A stretch of DNA of 13,879 nt from positions 1 to 13,879 of the forward strand of contig JBEVNR010000035.1 in assembly GCA_040507985.1 (NCBI GenBank), read 5' to 3'. A program made the position numbers and the translations under genes. Shown piece by piece: positions 1 through 7,247 of this stretch. This DNA comes from JBEVNR01 sp040507985. GTDB lineage: Bacteria > Pseudomonadota > Alphaproteobacteria > Rickettsiales > UBA6187. Within the stretch, counting starts at the first letter, position 1; every line of letters begins with the position of its first letter. A model generated the notes under the pieces. The model was not told the origin of the DNA. It saw only the letters and a program-made list of their open reading frames with translations, and searched no databases.

Positions 1-468
1 CCGGAAATAGGCAAGAAATCTGGAAAAATAGGCATGCTAGAAGAAAAATTTGACATTAAATTAAGCGATGATCAAAAATCTTTTATCGAATCCACCAAAG
101 ATATTAGAAATTGCCTTGCCCATAGAAACGGAATAGTCGGAGAAAATGACGGGCTTCCTGCGAAAAATAATCAAAGAAAGTTTATGTGGACAACGATGAC
201 GGCGTTTTCAAGGGATTCGGTGACGTTACAAGAATTTCCCATAGAAATCGGCAAAACCTTATCGGAAATAGGCTTAAAGAACGACGGCGATATAGGCGAT
301 ATATACGTTAGATTTCATACGCATGAGCGTTTTTTTGATATCGGTAAGCCTTTGGACTTCACGTCTGCTGATGTCTACGAGATTGCCTTTTCGTTACAAT
401 GTATAGCTCAAAATTATTTAACGCAAATCCAGAAAAAATTTAACGTTCCGCAAAACCCTCAAATATAA
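1..468 (+). CDS. HEPN-domain protein, C-terminal part (5' end outside window)
   Basis: The reading frame is open from base 1 with no stop upstream of the first ATG (34), so the gene very probably begins before the window and this is its C-terminal 155 residues. The key motif is RNCLAH (bases 106-123), an R-x4-H signature with Asn after the Arg. In HEPN domains this motif forms the RNase active site or a nucleotide-binding site. Helical, charged sequence lies before it and a mixed, probably beta-containing tail after it. HEPN proteins act as RNases in toxin-antitoxin, abortive-infection and CRISPR-linked systems, but some are non-catalytic. The gene is AT-rich, like the large gene at 2430 and unlike the GC-rich phage genes, suggesting separate acquisition. 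It converges on the terminase remnant, with 52 bases between stops. HEPN is fairly sure; the subfamily and any partner upstream are unknown. Confidence 0.6.
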   Translation, partial: PEIGKKSGKIGMLEEKFDIKLSDDQKSFIESTKDIRNCLAHRNGIVGENDGLPAKNNQRKFMWTTMTAFSRDSVTLQEFPIEIGKTLSEIGLKNDGDIGDIYVRFHTHERFFDIGKPLDFTSADVYEIAFSLQCIAQNYLTQIQKKFNVPQNPQI

Positions 469-486
469 GACGCTTTTGAGGTTTTC
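452..486 (+). terminator. Terminator-like hairpin after the HEPN gene
   Basis: Bases 452-463 pair with 475-485 as 11 base pairs with one bulged C, leaving an 11-base loop. The 3' arm ends in TTTT followed by C. The stem overlaps the HEPN stop codon at 466-468. The A-rich 5' side and T-rich 3' side would let it work in either direction, which suits the convergent terminase remnant. The T-tract is short, so the call is tentative. Confidence 0.45.
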
Positions 487-520
487 ATCTCGGCTTTATT
501 ATTGTGATGTCGGCTATGCC

Positions 521-2352
521 CTACCAATTTTTCACGTAGCCGCCGCCGGGTTTCCTTTTAAGGACGCGGCGGCGCTTCGGTTTAATCGTAGCCTGCGGGA
601 CGGGCGGCGGTGAATCGGGATTTTTTGGCGCGGCGCGGGTTTTTTCCTCGCGCGTCCGCTCGCGATGTTTTCTGACGCGCGCGAGGAACTTCTTTTTCAC
701 CATGGCCATGTTCGCTTTCAGTATCCAAAAAGCGGCGAAGTTATAGACTTTAACGTCCAGCGCCTCGTTGCGCCTCGCCTTCGGCTTCACCCATTCGGTG
801 ACGGTCTGCCCCTTTTTATAAACGGTTTGCTTGCGCTCGCTGGTCAGCTGCGAAAAATATTCCGCGTCGTAATGCTCCGGATGGTGCATGTAGCCCGGGC
901 CGTGTCTTTCTATTTTTAATTGCGAGTAGATCATCTCCTTCGCCGTGTCCGTGCCGACGTAATGCACCTTCACGTTCGCGGCGTTGTTGCGCGAGACTTT
1001 CGCCAATATCGGCTGGCCGCGCACGCTGTGGCCGCGCACGGCGTACACGCGCTTGCGTTGCGCCGCTTTTTTCTTCACGTAGTCGTAGACGCGCTGCGCG
1101 TGGTGGCCGCCGGCGTCGACGCACACCACCGCCGCGCGCATTTTTACGCCGAGCGCGTGGTCGAACTCGCGCTCAATAATGCCGTCCAGCTCCTCCCACA
1201 CCTCCGGAATGCCCGGGTCGCCGTGCTTCACCACGTAATCGATCGACCAGGTCTCCCGATCCATGCCCCAGCCGAGAAACTCGATCTCCAGCCGGTCGTC
1301 CTGCACGTCCACGGCGGCGGTCACGACGTAGACGCCCTCGGGAAGCTCCTCCTCGTAGGTTTCGGTGCGCGCCTCCACCGAGTCGGCGGTCACGCCCTCC
1401 CCCGTTTTTTCCTGATCCCACAGCTCCGCCAGCGACGTGTTGACGAAGGTCTTCAGCGTGTCCGGAAGCTTCTTCGCCTCAAGAAAATTCTCGACCATCT
1501 CCGCCCACGTCACCCACGGAGAATAGATTTCGTGTATCCAAAAGCTCGCCACGCCGTTAAACGGCGCCGTCGCCTCCCAAAAGCCGCGCGCCAGCATCCA
1601 CGATTTCTTGCGCTCCTCGATGACGCAGTTATTGACGGCGCATTCGTAAAACCAATCGTAGGCCGGCGCGTCGTCGTAGGGTCTTTTCAGTCGCCAAAAC
1701 GACAATTCCTGATATTCCCCGCAACGCGGACACGGAACCTTATAGGCGCGGCGGTCGCCCGCCATATAGGCCGCCTCGATGCGCGACTCATCCTTGACCG
1801 TCGGGCTGGACACGTAGACGATCTTGCGGTTCCAAAAGGTGGTGGAGCGCTTGACGGCCAGATTGGCGGGGTCGCCCTCCTTGCCCGCGCTTGAAGGGTA
1901 GCGGTCGACCTCGTCCAGCAGCACGAAGCGGATCGGGCGTGAGGCCAGAGACGCGGGACTGTTGGCGCCCGAAACGGTCAAATGCCCGCCCGGGAACTTC
2001 TTGTGCAGGATGGTGTTGTCGCCGTCGCGCTTGCTCTCGCTGATTTTTCCCTTGAGCGCGGGCGTGTCCCTCGCCATGGGCGTGAAGCGGTCTTTGCTTG
2101 CGCGAACTCGCCCATGGCCTCCGTCGGCTGCACGAGCATGATCGGCCCGGGGTCTTTGTCGATGACGTAGCCGACGACGTTGTTCAGGATTTCCGTCTTG
2201 CCCACCTGCGACGACGCCTTCACGACGACGGTGTGGACGCGCCTGTCGTTAAACGCGTCCATCATATAGCGCTGGAACGGCGCCTTATCGGTAGACCACT
2301 CCCCCCGGCTCCGCCGACGCCTCGGGCGAGAGCCGCCGCTCCGCGTCCGCCC
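521..2352 (-). pseudogene. Phage terminase large subunit, GpA family; frameshifted and 5'-truncated
   Basis: Terminase large subunits cut and pump concatemeric phage DNA into the prohead using an ATPase and a nuclease domain. Read with two frame corrections this is about 610 residues of a GpA-family protein. Visible features are an N-terminal ERRLSPEASAEPG segment, Walker A SSQVGKTE, QPTEAMGEFA, Walker B-like LLDEVDRYPS, a CPRCGEYQ zinc-type pair, and nuclease-region motifs VDVQDDRLE and VCVDAGGHH. The C-terminus is GGGYVKNW. One extra base in the C6 run at 2301-2306 breaks the frame before KAPFQRYMMDAF. One missing base near 2089 breaks it between AKT and TPMARDTPAL. The surviving open pieces are 1978-2265 (ATPase start) and 521-2077 (Walker B to C-terminus). 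The usual first 20-30 residues are absent: the frame meets a stop just upstream of 2352, where the sequence turns AT-rich. It is probably dead, although both indels lie at short homopolymers and could be sequencing errors. Confidence 0.85.
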
Positions 2353-2373
2353 ATTTTACTTGACTTTATCTGG

Positions 2374-2406
2374 TTGCATGAATTTCTAAAAATTATTAGA
2401 TATAAT
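2374..2406 (+). promoter_or_regulatory. Probable promoter of the RelA/SpoT-solenoid gene
   Basis: TTGCAT (2374-2379) is followed after 17 bases by TAGATA (2397-2402), which overlaps a perfect TATAAT at 2401-2406. An AAGGAT element at 2411-2416 lies between this and the ATG at 2430, a rather long spacing for a ribosome site. The promoter sits wholly within the AT-rich block, so the cassette would carry its own expression signals. Confidence 0.4.
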
Positions 2407-2429
2407 CTATAAGGATTTTCAATTGAGAC

Positions 2430-5400
2430 ATGCTTATGAATCTTGAGCAATATGGAAATAATCGACAATTATACCAAAGCTTTTCCGAAGCCGTGCGAGG
2501 CATATTATTGGCTGCCATCGACGATGCCGTCCGCAATGGAAATCAGCGTTATCATCTTCAACAGATTCAATATCGCGCCAAAACCGTGGAGTCGCTGCGC
2601 AACAGATTGGCGGAAAAAGGCGAAGAGGATGCAGAAAACATAGAAGAAATCCGAAAAGATTTGGCAGGATGCAGAGTCATCTTTTATTATAATGACGACG
2701 TGAATTCCTTTATCGGCTCCAGTATTGTCAGCGGAAATTTTAAGGTACATTCGGATCATTCGAAACTTCACTATCCTAAAGAAGAAGCCGCATCCGCAAA
2801 CAATTATTATACAGCGCACCACTACATAATAGAACTTAGCGAGACAAGAGCGTCATTGCCGGAATACGCAGTTTACAAAGGACTAAAATGCGAAATTCAG
2901 ATTCACACGGTTTTGAATCATGCATGGTCTGAAACCGCGCACGACGTTATTTATAAAAAACCGGAAATGAACGGATACGGAACTCTTATTCTTGAAGGGA
3001 TGGATAAGCGCCTTCAAAAAATAATGAAGGATTATCTTAATCCGGCAGGATATGAATTTCAAAAAATTCAATACGACTATAAACGTTTATTAGAAGGAAA
3101 AGAGTTTTTTGAGGTAGATCTCAAAGAAAAGATAACGAAATGCGAAGATAACAATAAACGCTACGAGATGCTTGAGCGATTTAAAGAAAGCACTCTTCCT
3201 CTTTGTGACCGTGAGTATATTATCCGCCATGTCGAGGAAATAATAGAAACAGCCAAATCCGCCGTTATTTCGTCTAAAGATGTAAAAACCGTAGATACGG
3301 AAACACCTTATGGCTCCCTAAAAGGCAAAAATTTTTATGACGTGCTTAAAGTCAGCCTGAAAATACTGGAATATATTCGGTATGTAGATGTCAAAGCGGT
3401 TTTCTCTGCTCTTATTGAACTTTATCTATCGGTTAGGAATGACGATAAAGCGCAAAAAATGATTCGCGAATCCATAGAAATTCTTGCCGGCTATGATATA
3501 GCCGTATTTCAACAAGCTAGTTTTTTTGTGCAAAATAGTATGCTGGCTTGCTTAGAAAAAATTGACCGCGACACCTTAGAGGCTATCAAAAAACCGGTGG
3601 CGGATGTGTGTCGCATCGTTCTTACGCCGGTTCTTAAAGGCACGTCCGGCACCTATGAATCCATTCGGATACATCGCGGCGTATTGCCCGGAAACGAACA
3701 TACGGGCGTTATTCGCCAAAAAGCCATTTCGTTAATAAAGCGATTATATAACGCTGAAGACGAAGAAAGCATAAAATGTTTAATGATAAGCGCGCTTAAT
3801 TCTGCCACGCTTATGGCTGGCAACGGCAATAGCGGCAATGAATTGCTTGCGTTGATACTAAGGGATACCATAGAAGTCATAGGTTTTTATACCCAAATCA
3901 TTCCTAACGAGAAATATGAGATACTTGAATCTATCGAAGAAGACGTATGGTATAATTATAAATTTTCTAAAGGCATTGCCGAGGCAAAAAAAATAGGCGA
4001 TGAAACCTGTTGGAAGCTAAGCGAAACAGTAGTAGAAAAAGCGCTTATTTTTAAATTACGACTAAACAGACTCAAAGAGTTTGTCGTATATAAAACGCTC
4101 GTTGGATACGAGTCCGTCCTTGAACCATTATGGAATAACCCAGATACAGAAATAAGCGAAAAAAATGATTATCGAGAGGAAAAAATAAAAGCGCTTGCGG
4201 AGTCTCTATCAAGCGAAAACGAAGACTTTTGGGAACGAATGATCATACGTTGTACGGAAACGGAATCTGATGATTTAGCCACGTTCCCTTATTTTATAAA
4301 ATTTTTAAATATAATTTCTGAACGCAAGCCGACTTATATGTTTGCGTTGCTTGAAAAACACGAAAAGCGCTTGGCACCGTTTTTAACGTCCATTCTAGGC
4401 GGCCTGTTGAATAGCAACCGTCAACATGCTTTAAATCTGATGAATAGTTGGATCGATGAAGAAAAATACTTATTTAGTTGCGCAAAGGTATTTGAGTTCT
4501 ATCCACCTTTAGATGAGGCGATAATAAGCAAAATTCTTGAAAAGGCCATAAATACTTCTGATACACCTGTCCTAAAAAAAGTGATAGGTGTTACGATAAA
4601 AAATTACGACTCCAACGCTCCACAACTTATCGATCAAATATTTTTTCCGGCCGTTCAATCTTTAACGCGATTGGAAAATGCACACTGGGTCAATGATTGT
4701 TGGTGGATAAAAGAAATAAATTTGTTTATTTTTGCGCTTGATGAAAATGGGATAGATATAGTTTTAGAAAATCTTCTTTTTCTTAAAGTTATAGATTTCC
4801 ATGCGGAAATCCTTCTTGATAACATTGCCAAGCGCTATCCCAAAAAAATAATAGATTATTTTGGCAAACGAGTAATAGTGGAAAAAGAAGGGGTAAAATC
4901 TCTTCAGGATTTCGATGCTATACCGTATCAATTTCATCATCTTAACAAGACCTTATCCGCATATCCGGATCTAGTGATCGATATGGTTAGCGGTTGGTAC
5001 GACGGCAAATATATTTCTTTTATGTATGACGGCGGAAAATTCGTACACAATATTTTTTCTTCTTCTTTCAAAAAAATCGAAAACAAACTTATAGAATTAG
5101 CTCGTACCGCCCAAAGGAGAAATTTTTACATCGTGACGGCAATACTGCGCAACTATGACGGCGATCCGATTATACAAAACGTTTGCAAGAAGCTTGTAAA
5201 AATATTTACGCAAGACGATAATTTTCATACCGAAATTATGATTGCTCTTGAGAGCACGGGCATGGTAGAGGGCGAGTTCGGCATGATGGAAGCATATAAA
5301 CGTAAAAAGCAAGAAATAATGCCGTGGCTTGAAGATACCGATGAAAAAGTGAAAATATTCGCTAAGCAATATACGGCCATTCTTGACAAGCAGATTTTAT

Positions 5401-5474
5401 CTGAAAAGCTCAGAACGGAACAAGATATAGAGATACGCAAACATCGATTTTGCGAGGATAATCGCAAGGAGTAA
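2430..5474 (+). CDS. RelA/SpoT-domain protein with long C-terminal helical-repeat region
   Basis: The 1,014-residue protein starts with a RelA/SpoT nucleotidyltransferase domain (about residues 30-180). Visible motifs are RAKTVESLRNRL (49-60), DLAGCRV (77-83, with the metal-binding Asp77), YYTAHHY (126-132), CEIQIHT (154-160, with Glu155) and NHAWSETAHDVIY (163-175). The family transfers pyrophosphate from ATP to GTP/GDP or, in ToxSAS toxins, to adenine nucleotides or the tRNA 3' end. EIQI is followed by His where long Rel proteins have Arg. No HD hydrolase, TGS or ACT domain is visible, so this is not housekeeping RelA/SpoT. Residues 200-1,014 are all helical, with repeated hydrophobic patterns like a HEAT/ARM-type solenoid, and end in a charged helix (DKQILSEKLRTEQDIE). 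A later start at M3 (2436) is possible. No antitoxin gene adjoins it. Its AT-rich composition and its place between damaged phage genes fit acquired defence cargo. The domain is confident; the biological role is inferred. Confidence 0.85.
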   Translation: MLMNLEQYGNNRQLYQSFSEAVRGILLAAIDDAVRNGNQRYHLQQIQYRAKTVESLRNRLAEKGEEDAENIEEIRKDLAGCRVIFYYNDDVNSFIGSSIVSGNFKVHSDHSKLHYPKEEAASANNYYTAHHYIIELSETRASLPEYAVYKGLKCEIQIHTVLNHAWSETAHDVIYKKPEMNGYGTLILEGMDKRLQKIMKDYLNPAGYEFQKIQYDYKRLLEGKEFFEVDLKEKITKCEDNNKRYEMLERFKESTLPLCDREYIIRHVEEIIETAKSAVISSKDVKTVDTETPYGSLKGKNFYDVLKVSLKILEYIRYVDVKAVFSALIELYLSVRNDDKAQKMIRESIEILAGYDIAVFQQASFFVQNSMLACLEKIDRDTLEAIKKPVADVCRIVLTPVLKGTSGTYESIRIHRGVLPGNEHTGVIRQKAISLIKRLYNAEDEESIKCLMISALNSATLMAGNGNSGNELLALILRDTIEVIGFYTQIIPNEKYEILESIEEDVWYNYKFSKGIAEAKKIGDETCWKLSETVVEKALIFKLRLNRLKEFVVYKTLVGYESVLEPLWNNPDTEISEKNDYREEKIKALAESLSSENEDFWERMIIRCTETESDDLATFPYFIKFLNIISERKPTYMFALLEKHEKRLAPFLTSILGGLLNSNRQHALNLMNSWIDEEKYLFSCAKVFEFYPPLDEAIISKILEKAINTSDTPVLKKVIGVTIKNYDSNAPQLIDQIFFPAVQSLTRLENAHWVNDCWWIKEINLFIFALDENGIDIVLENLLFLKVIDFHAEILLDNIAKRYPKKIIDYFGKRVIVEKEGVKSLQDFDAIPYQFHHLNKTLSAYPDLVIDMVSGWYDGKYISFMYDGGKFVHNIFSSSFKKIENKLIELARTAQRRNFYIVTAILRNYDGDPIIQNVCKKLVKIFTQDDNFHTEIMIALESTGMVEGEFGMMEAYKRKKQEIMPWLEDTDEKVKIFAKQYTAILDKQILSEKLRTEQDIEIRKHRFCEDNRKE

Positions 5475-6509
5475 CGCCGCCGCGTCGGCGTGGGAGGGGA
5501 TGAGGTGCGTGTAGCGCTGCGTCTGTTGGATGCTCGCGTGCCCGAGCTGTTCCTTGATGTCGTGGGTTTGCGAGCCGGTCAAGGCCATCGCCGAGGCGCA
5601 TACGTGGCGGAGGTCGTGGAAGCGCAAGTCCTCCGCCTTCGCGCGCGTCCGCACCCGACGCCACTCGCGGTCGAACTCGAACGGGTAATCGATCGAGCGG
5701 CAGCAAAACAAATATTTCCGCCCTTTCGTCTCCGCGTGGCGAAGGCGCAACGCGCGCAATATCGCCGGAGCCTCCACCCGCGCCGACCGGCGTTTCTTGG
5801 TCTTGGTTTTCTCGAGAACGATTCGCGCGCCGTTCTTGTCGAAGGACACGTTGCGCCGCTCGATAAAGCGCAGCTCCGTCTTGCGCATCCCCGCGCACGC
5901 CGCCAGCCCGACGATCAGTTCCATCGGCTTGTAGCTCTTGGCCTCCTCCTCCCGCGCGGCCTCCAGCAGCGCGCCCGCCTCCCCCGCCTCCATCGTCGCG
6001 ACGCGCCCCGGCGGCTCCGGAAAGCGCAGCACCGCCGATACGGGGTTGGACTCCGCCCACCGCCATTGCTTCACGGCCACGGTGAAGCAATGCGACAAGG
6101 CCGACAAATAGCGGTTGACGGTGGAGTTGCCCCGCCCTCCCGCGCGCAGCTCGTATTGCATCGCCGACACGACGGCCGGCGTCACCTCGCTTAAGGGCGT
6201 CGCGCCGATCTTCGCCTTCCACCACGCGAATTGCGTCCGCTGCGCGCGCTTGAAGTCGACGCTGTCCGTCTTGTGCTCCAGCACGTTCCGAACGTACGCG
6301 TCTATCATCTCCCCCGCCGTCCGGCGGGGCGCCTGCCCCTCGGCCGGAAGCTCCCGCAACCGAAGCTCCCGCTCCTCGCGAGCCGCCCATTCCCGCGCCT
6401 CCCGAAGCTTGGGGAAACTCTTGAACGCGCGCCGCTTTTTGACGCGCACCTCCGCCTCCCACGCCGCCCCCGCGCCTCGCTTTCGCGGCCTTTTTCGTAC
6501 CGAAATCAT
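5397..6509 (-). CDS. Tyrosine recombinase (phage-type integrase) with a foreign C-terminal tail
   Basis: A site-specific recombinase that would integrate or excise the element. Residues 1-50 form a basic, arm-binding-type N-terminus, about 65-160 the SAM-like core-binding domain, and about 175-345 the catalytic domain. The catalytic set is complete: Arg209 (CAGMRKTE), a Lys-rich beta-hairpin (EKTKTKKRR), His298-x-x-Arg301 (FHDLRH), His324 (LGHAS) and the nucleophile Tyr333 (TQRYTHL). A typical protein would end near residue 346-350. Residues 347-370 (from AIILAKSM) are instead encoded antisense to the last codons of the RelA/SpoT gene, with a switch from GC-rich to AT-rich codons. Insertion of the AT-rich block probably removed the original stop. 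The tail may be harmless because it follows the Tyr helix. The ATG at 6509 lacks a strong ribosome site. Confidence 0.88.
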   Translation of the reverse strand: MISVRKRPRKRGAGAAWEAEVRVKKRRAFKSFPKLREAREWAAREERELRLRELPAEGQAPRRTAGEMIDAYVRNVLEHKTDSVDFKRAQRTQFAWWKAKIGATPLSEVTPAVVSAMQYELRAGGRGNSTVNRYLSALSHCFTVAVKQWRWAESNPVSAVLRFPEPPGRVATMEAGEAGALLEAAREEEAKSYKPMELIVGLAACAGMRKTELRFIERRNVSFDKNGARIVLEKTKTKKRRSARVEAPAILRALRLRHAETKGRKYLFCCRSIDYPFEFDREWRRVRTRAKAEDLRFHDLRHVCASAMALTGSQTHDIKEQLGHASIQQTQRYTHLIPSHADAAALLLAIILAKSMFAYLYILFRSELFR

Positions 6510-6530
6510 CCCAAACGCCCCCCGCGATTA

Positions 6531-6549
6531 TCGTCGGTTTTTCGTCGGT
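6531..6549. repeat. TCGTCGGT direct repeat upstream of the integrase
   Basis: TCGTCGGT occurs at 6531-6538 and again at 6542-6549. The copies are 11 bp apart (one helical turn), about 22 bases upstream of the integrase ATG. The placement would suit an operator or an arm-type recombinase site, but eight bases twice is weak evidence. Confidence 0.3.
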
Positions 6550-6592
6550 GTGTTTTCAGCCTACCCCCCGCCCCCGTTGGCGTGAAGCGTCC

Positions 6593-6623
6593 TTGACCGG
6601 AAGATAGATAATCCTCCGGTCAA
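6593..6623. repeat. Perfect 9-bp inverted repeat in the integrase/MazF intergenic region
   Basis: TTGACCGGA (6593-6601) and TCCGGTCAA (6615-6623) are exact inverted repeats around a 13-base centre. The gap of about 205 bases between the integrase start and the divergent MazF-type toxin is where a phage attachment site or a shared operator would be expected. A simple recombinase core usually has a 6-8 bp spacer, so an operator or RNA hairpin is equally possible. CCCCG then follows three times (6626, 6638, 6648) at roughly helical-turn spacing. Confidence 0.4.
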
Positions 6624-6655
6624 ATCCCCGTGGAGATCCCCGCAAAACCCCGTAT

Positions 6656-6687
6656 AAAAAGGCCGGGCGCGGCTTGAAGCCCCGCCC
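6656..6687 (-). terminator. Hairpin in the MazF leader; terminator-like on the minus strand
   Basis: GGGCG-C-GGCT (6665-6674) pairs with AGCC-C-CGCCC (6678-6687) around a TGA loop, with one C/C mismatch. On the minus strand the stem is followed by GGCC and then TTTTT (6660-6656), as in a weak intrinsic terminator. No obvious minus-strand transcript arrives here, so it may instead be a structure in the toxin's 5' leader. Confidence 0.3.
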
Positions 6688-6705
6688 ATAAAAAAACGGC
6701 GAGCG

Positions 6706-6715
6706 AGGACGGCGC
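6706..6715 (+). promoter_or_regulatory. Ribosome binding site deciding the GTG start of the MazF-type toxin
   Basis: AGGA at 6706-6709, within GAGCGAGGAC, lies six bases before the GTG at 6716. No ATG is available in frame before the conserved residues, so this site supports the GTG start and the N-terminal FDGWNKKK segment. Confidence 0.55.
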
Positions 6716-7099
6716 GTGACCAAGGACTTTGACGGGTGGAACAAGAAGAAGCAGGAAATTGACGCACAAATAAAACCGCCTTTTTTCAGCGAAGGGCAAA
6801 TATGGTGGTGCAGCGTCGGATTAAACGTCGGATATGAGATTTTAGGAAAATCCGTTCAATACAGTCGTCCCGTGTTTATAATGCGTAAATATACGCACTC
6901 GACTTTCTTCGGCATTCCGCTCACCACGAAACGCAAAGACCGTGCGTCCTATTACAATTTGGAATTTAACGGCAAGCAGGGCAGCGTCATATTGGATCAG
7001 GGGAGAACGTTGGACGCCAGACGATTGAAGGGAAGAATCGGAGAGTTGCCGGAGCCGGTATGCGAGGACATACGCCAAGCTTTTTTTAAGTACCACTAA
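6716..7099 (+). CDS. Solitary PemK/MazF-family toxin (endoribonuclease-type)
   Basis: MazF/PemK toxins cleave mRNA at short sequence motifs and stop growth. The 127-residue protein carries the pattern of the longer PemK-like subfamily: FDGWNKKKQEID at the N-terminus, FFSEGQIWWCSVGLNVG (23-39), RPVFIMRKY (51-59), FFGIPLTTKRK (64-74) and VILDQGRTLDARRL (91-104). The IWW segment and the RPV and PLTTK strands build the SH3-like fold. Arg51, Thr70/Thr71 and the QxRxxD region correspond to conserved functional positions. I see no antitoxin gene directly before or after it: about 205 bases with regulatory-looking repeats lie upstream and a strong terminator follows. Members of this subfamily are often found without a recognisable partner. 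It starts at GTG. The family is confident; activity and target are unknown. Confidence 0.85.
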   Translation: MTKDFDGWNKKKQEIDAQIKPPFFSEGQIWWCSVGLNVGYEILGKSVQYSRPVFIMRKYTHSTFFGIPLTTKRKDRASYYNLEFNGKQGSVILDQGRTLDARRLKGRIGELPEPVCEDIRQAFFKYH

Positions 7100-7104
7100 A
7101 AACA

Positions 7105-7132
7105 AAAAGGCCTCGCCTAAGCGAGGCCTTTT
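7105..7132. terminator. Strong bidirectional intrinsic terminator
   Basis: A perfect 12-bp stem (7105-7116 with 7121-7132, AAAAGGCCTCGC arm) has a CTAA loop. TTTT completes the 3' arm on the plus strand. The minus strand reads TTTTTGTTTTTA after the stem, an even better tract. It starts five bases after the toxin stop and also lies downstream of the convergent gene at 7248-8000. A second 7-bp hairpin (CCCCTCT/AGAGGGG, 7140-7160) follows. Confidence 0.85.
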
Positions 7133-7247
7133 CTATTTTCCCCTCTATTTCAAAGAGGGGGCGCGGGTAACCCCGAGATATGCCTACATTATACGCCCCC
7201 GCCCCTCCAAAAGTCAAGCGCCGTCCGCGCGTTATTCCGCCGCCTCC

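Noticed and set aside
920..1894. Open frame of 324 codons on the plus strand
   Set aside because: It is antisense to the terminase nuclease region, is rich in His/Arg/Val as expected from a GC-rich shadow, and shows no domain.
2262..2468. Minus-strand frame over the terminase 5' edge
   Set aside because: It arises from the extra base in the C6 run and reads across the cassette junction; the corrected terminase frame explains the sequence.
5490..6194. Plus-strand frame of 234 codons
   Set aside because: It is antisense to the integrase with shadow composition and no motifs.
5410..6462. Long minus-strand frame overlapping the integrase
   Set aside because: It is the same strand in another frame, Gly/Arg/Ala-rich with no motifs, while the true frame has the full catalytic set.
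6510..6715. A tRNA gene as integration target beside the integrase
   Set aside because: No cloverleaf, T-loop or anticodon-arm pattern could be found on either strand.
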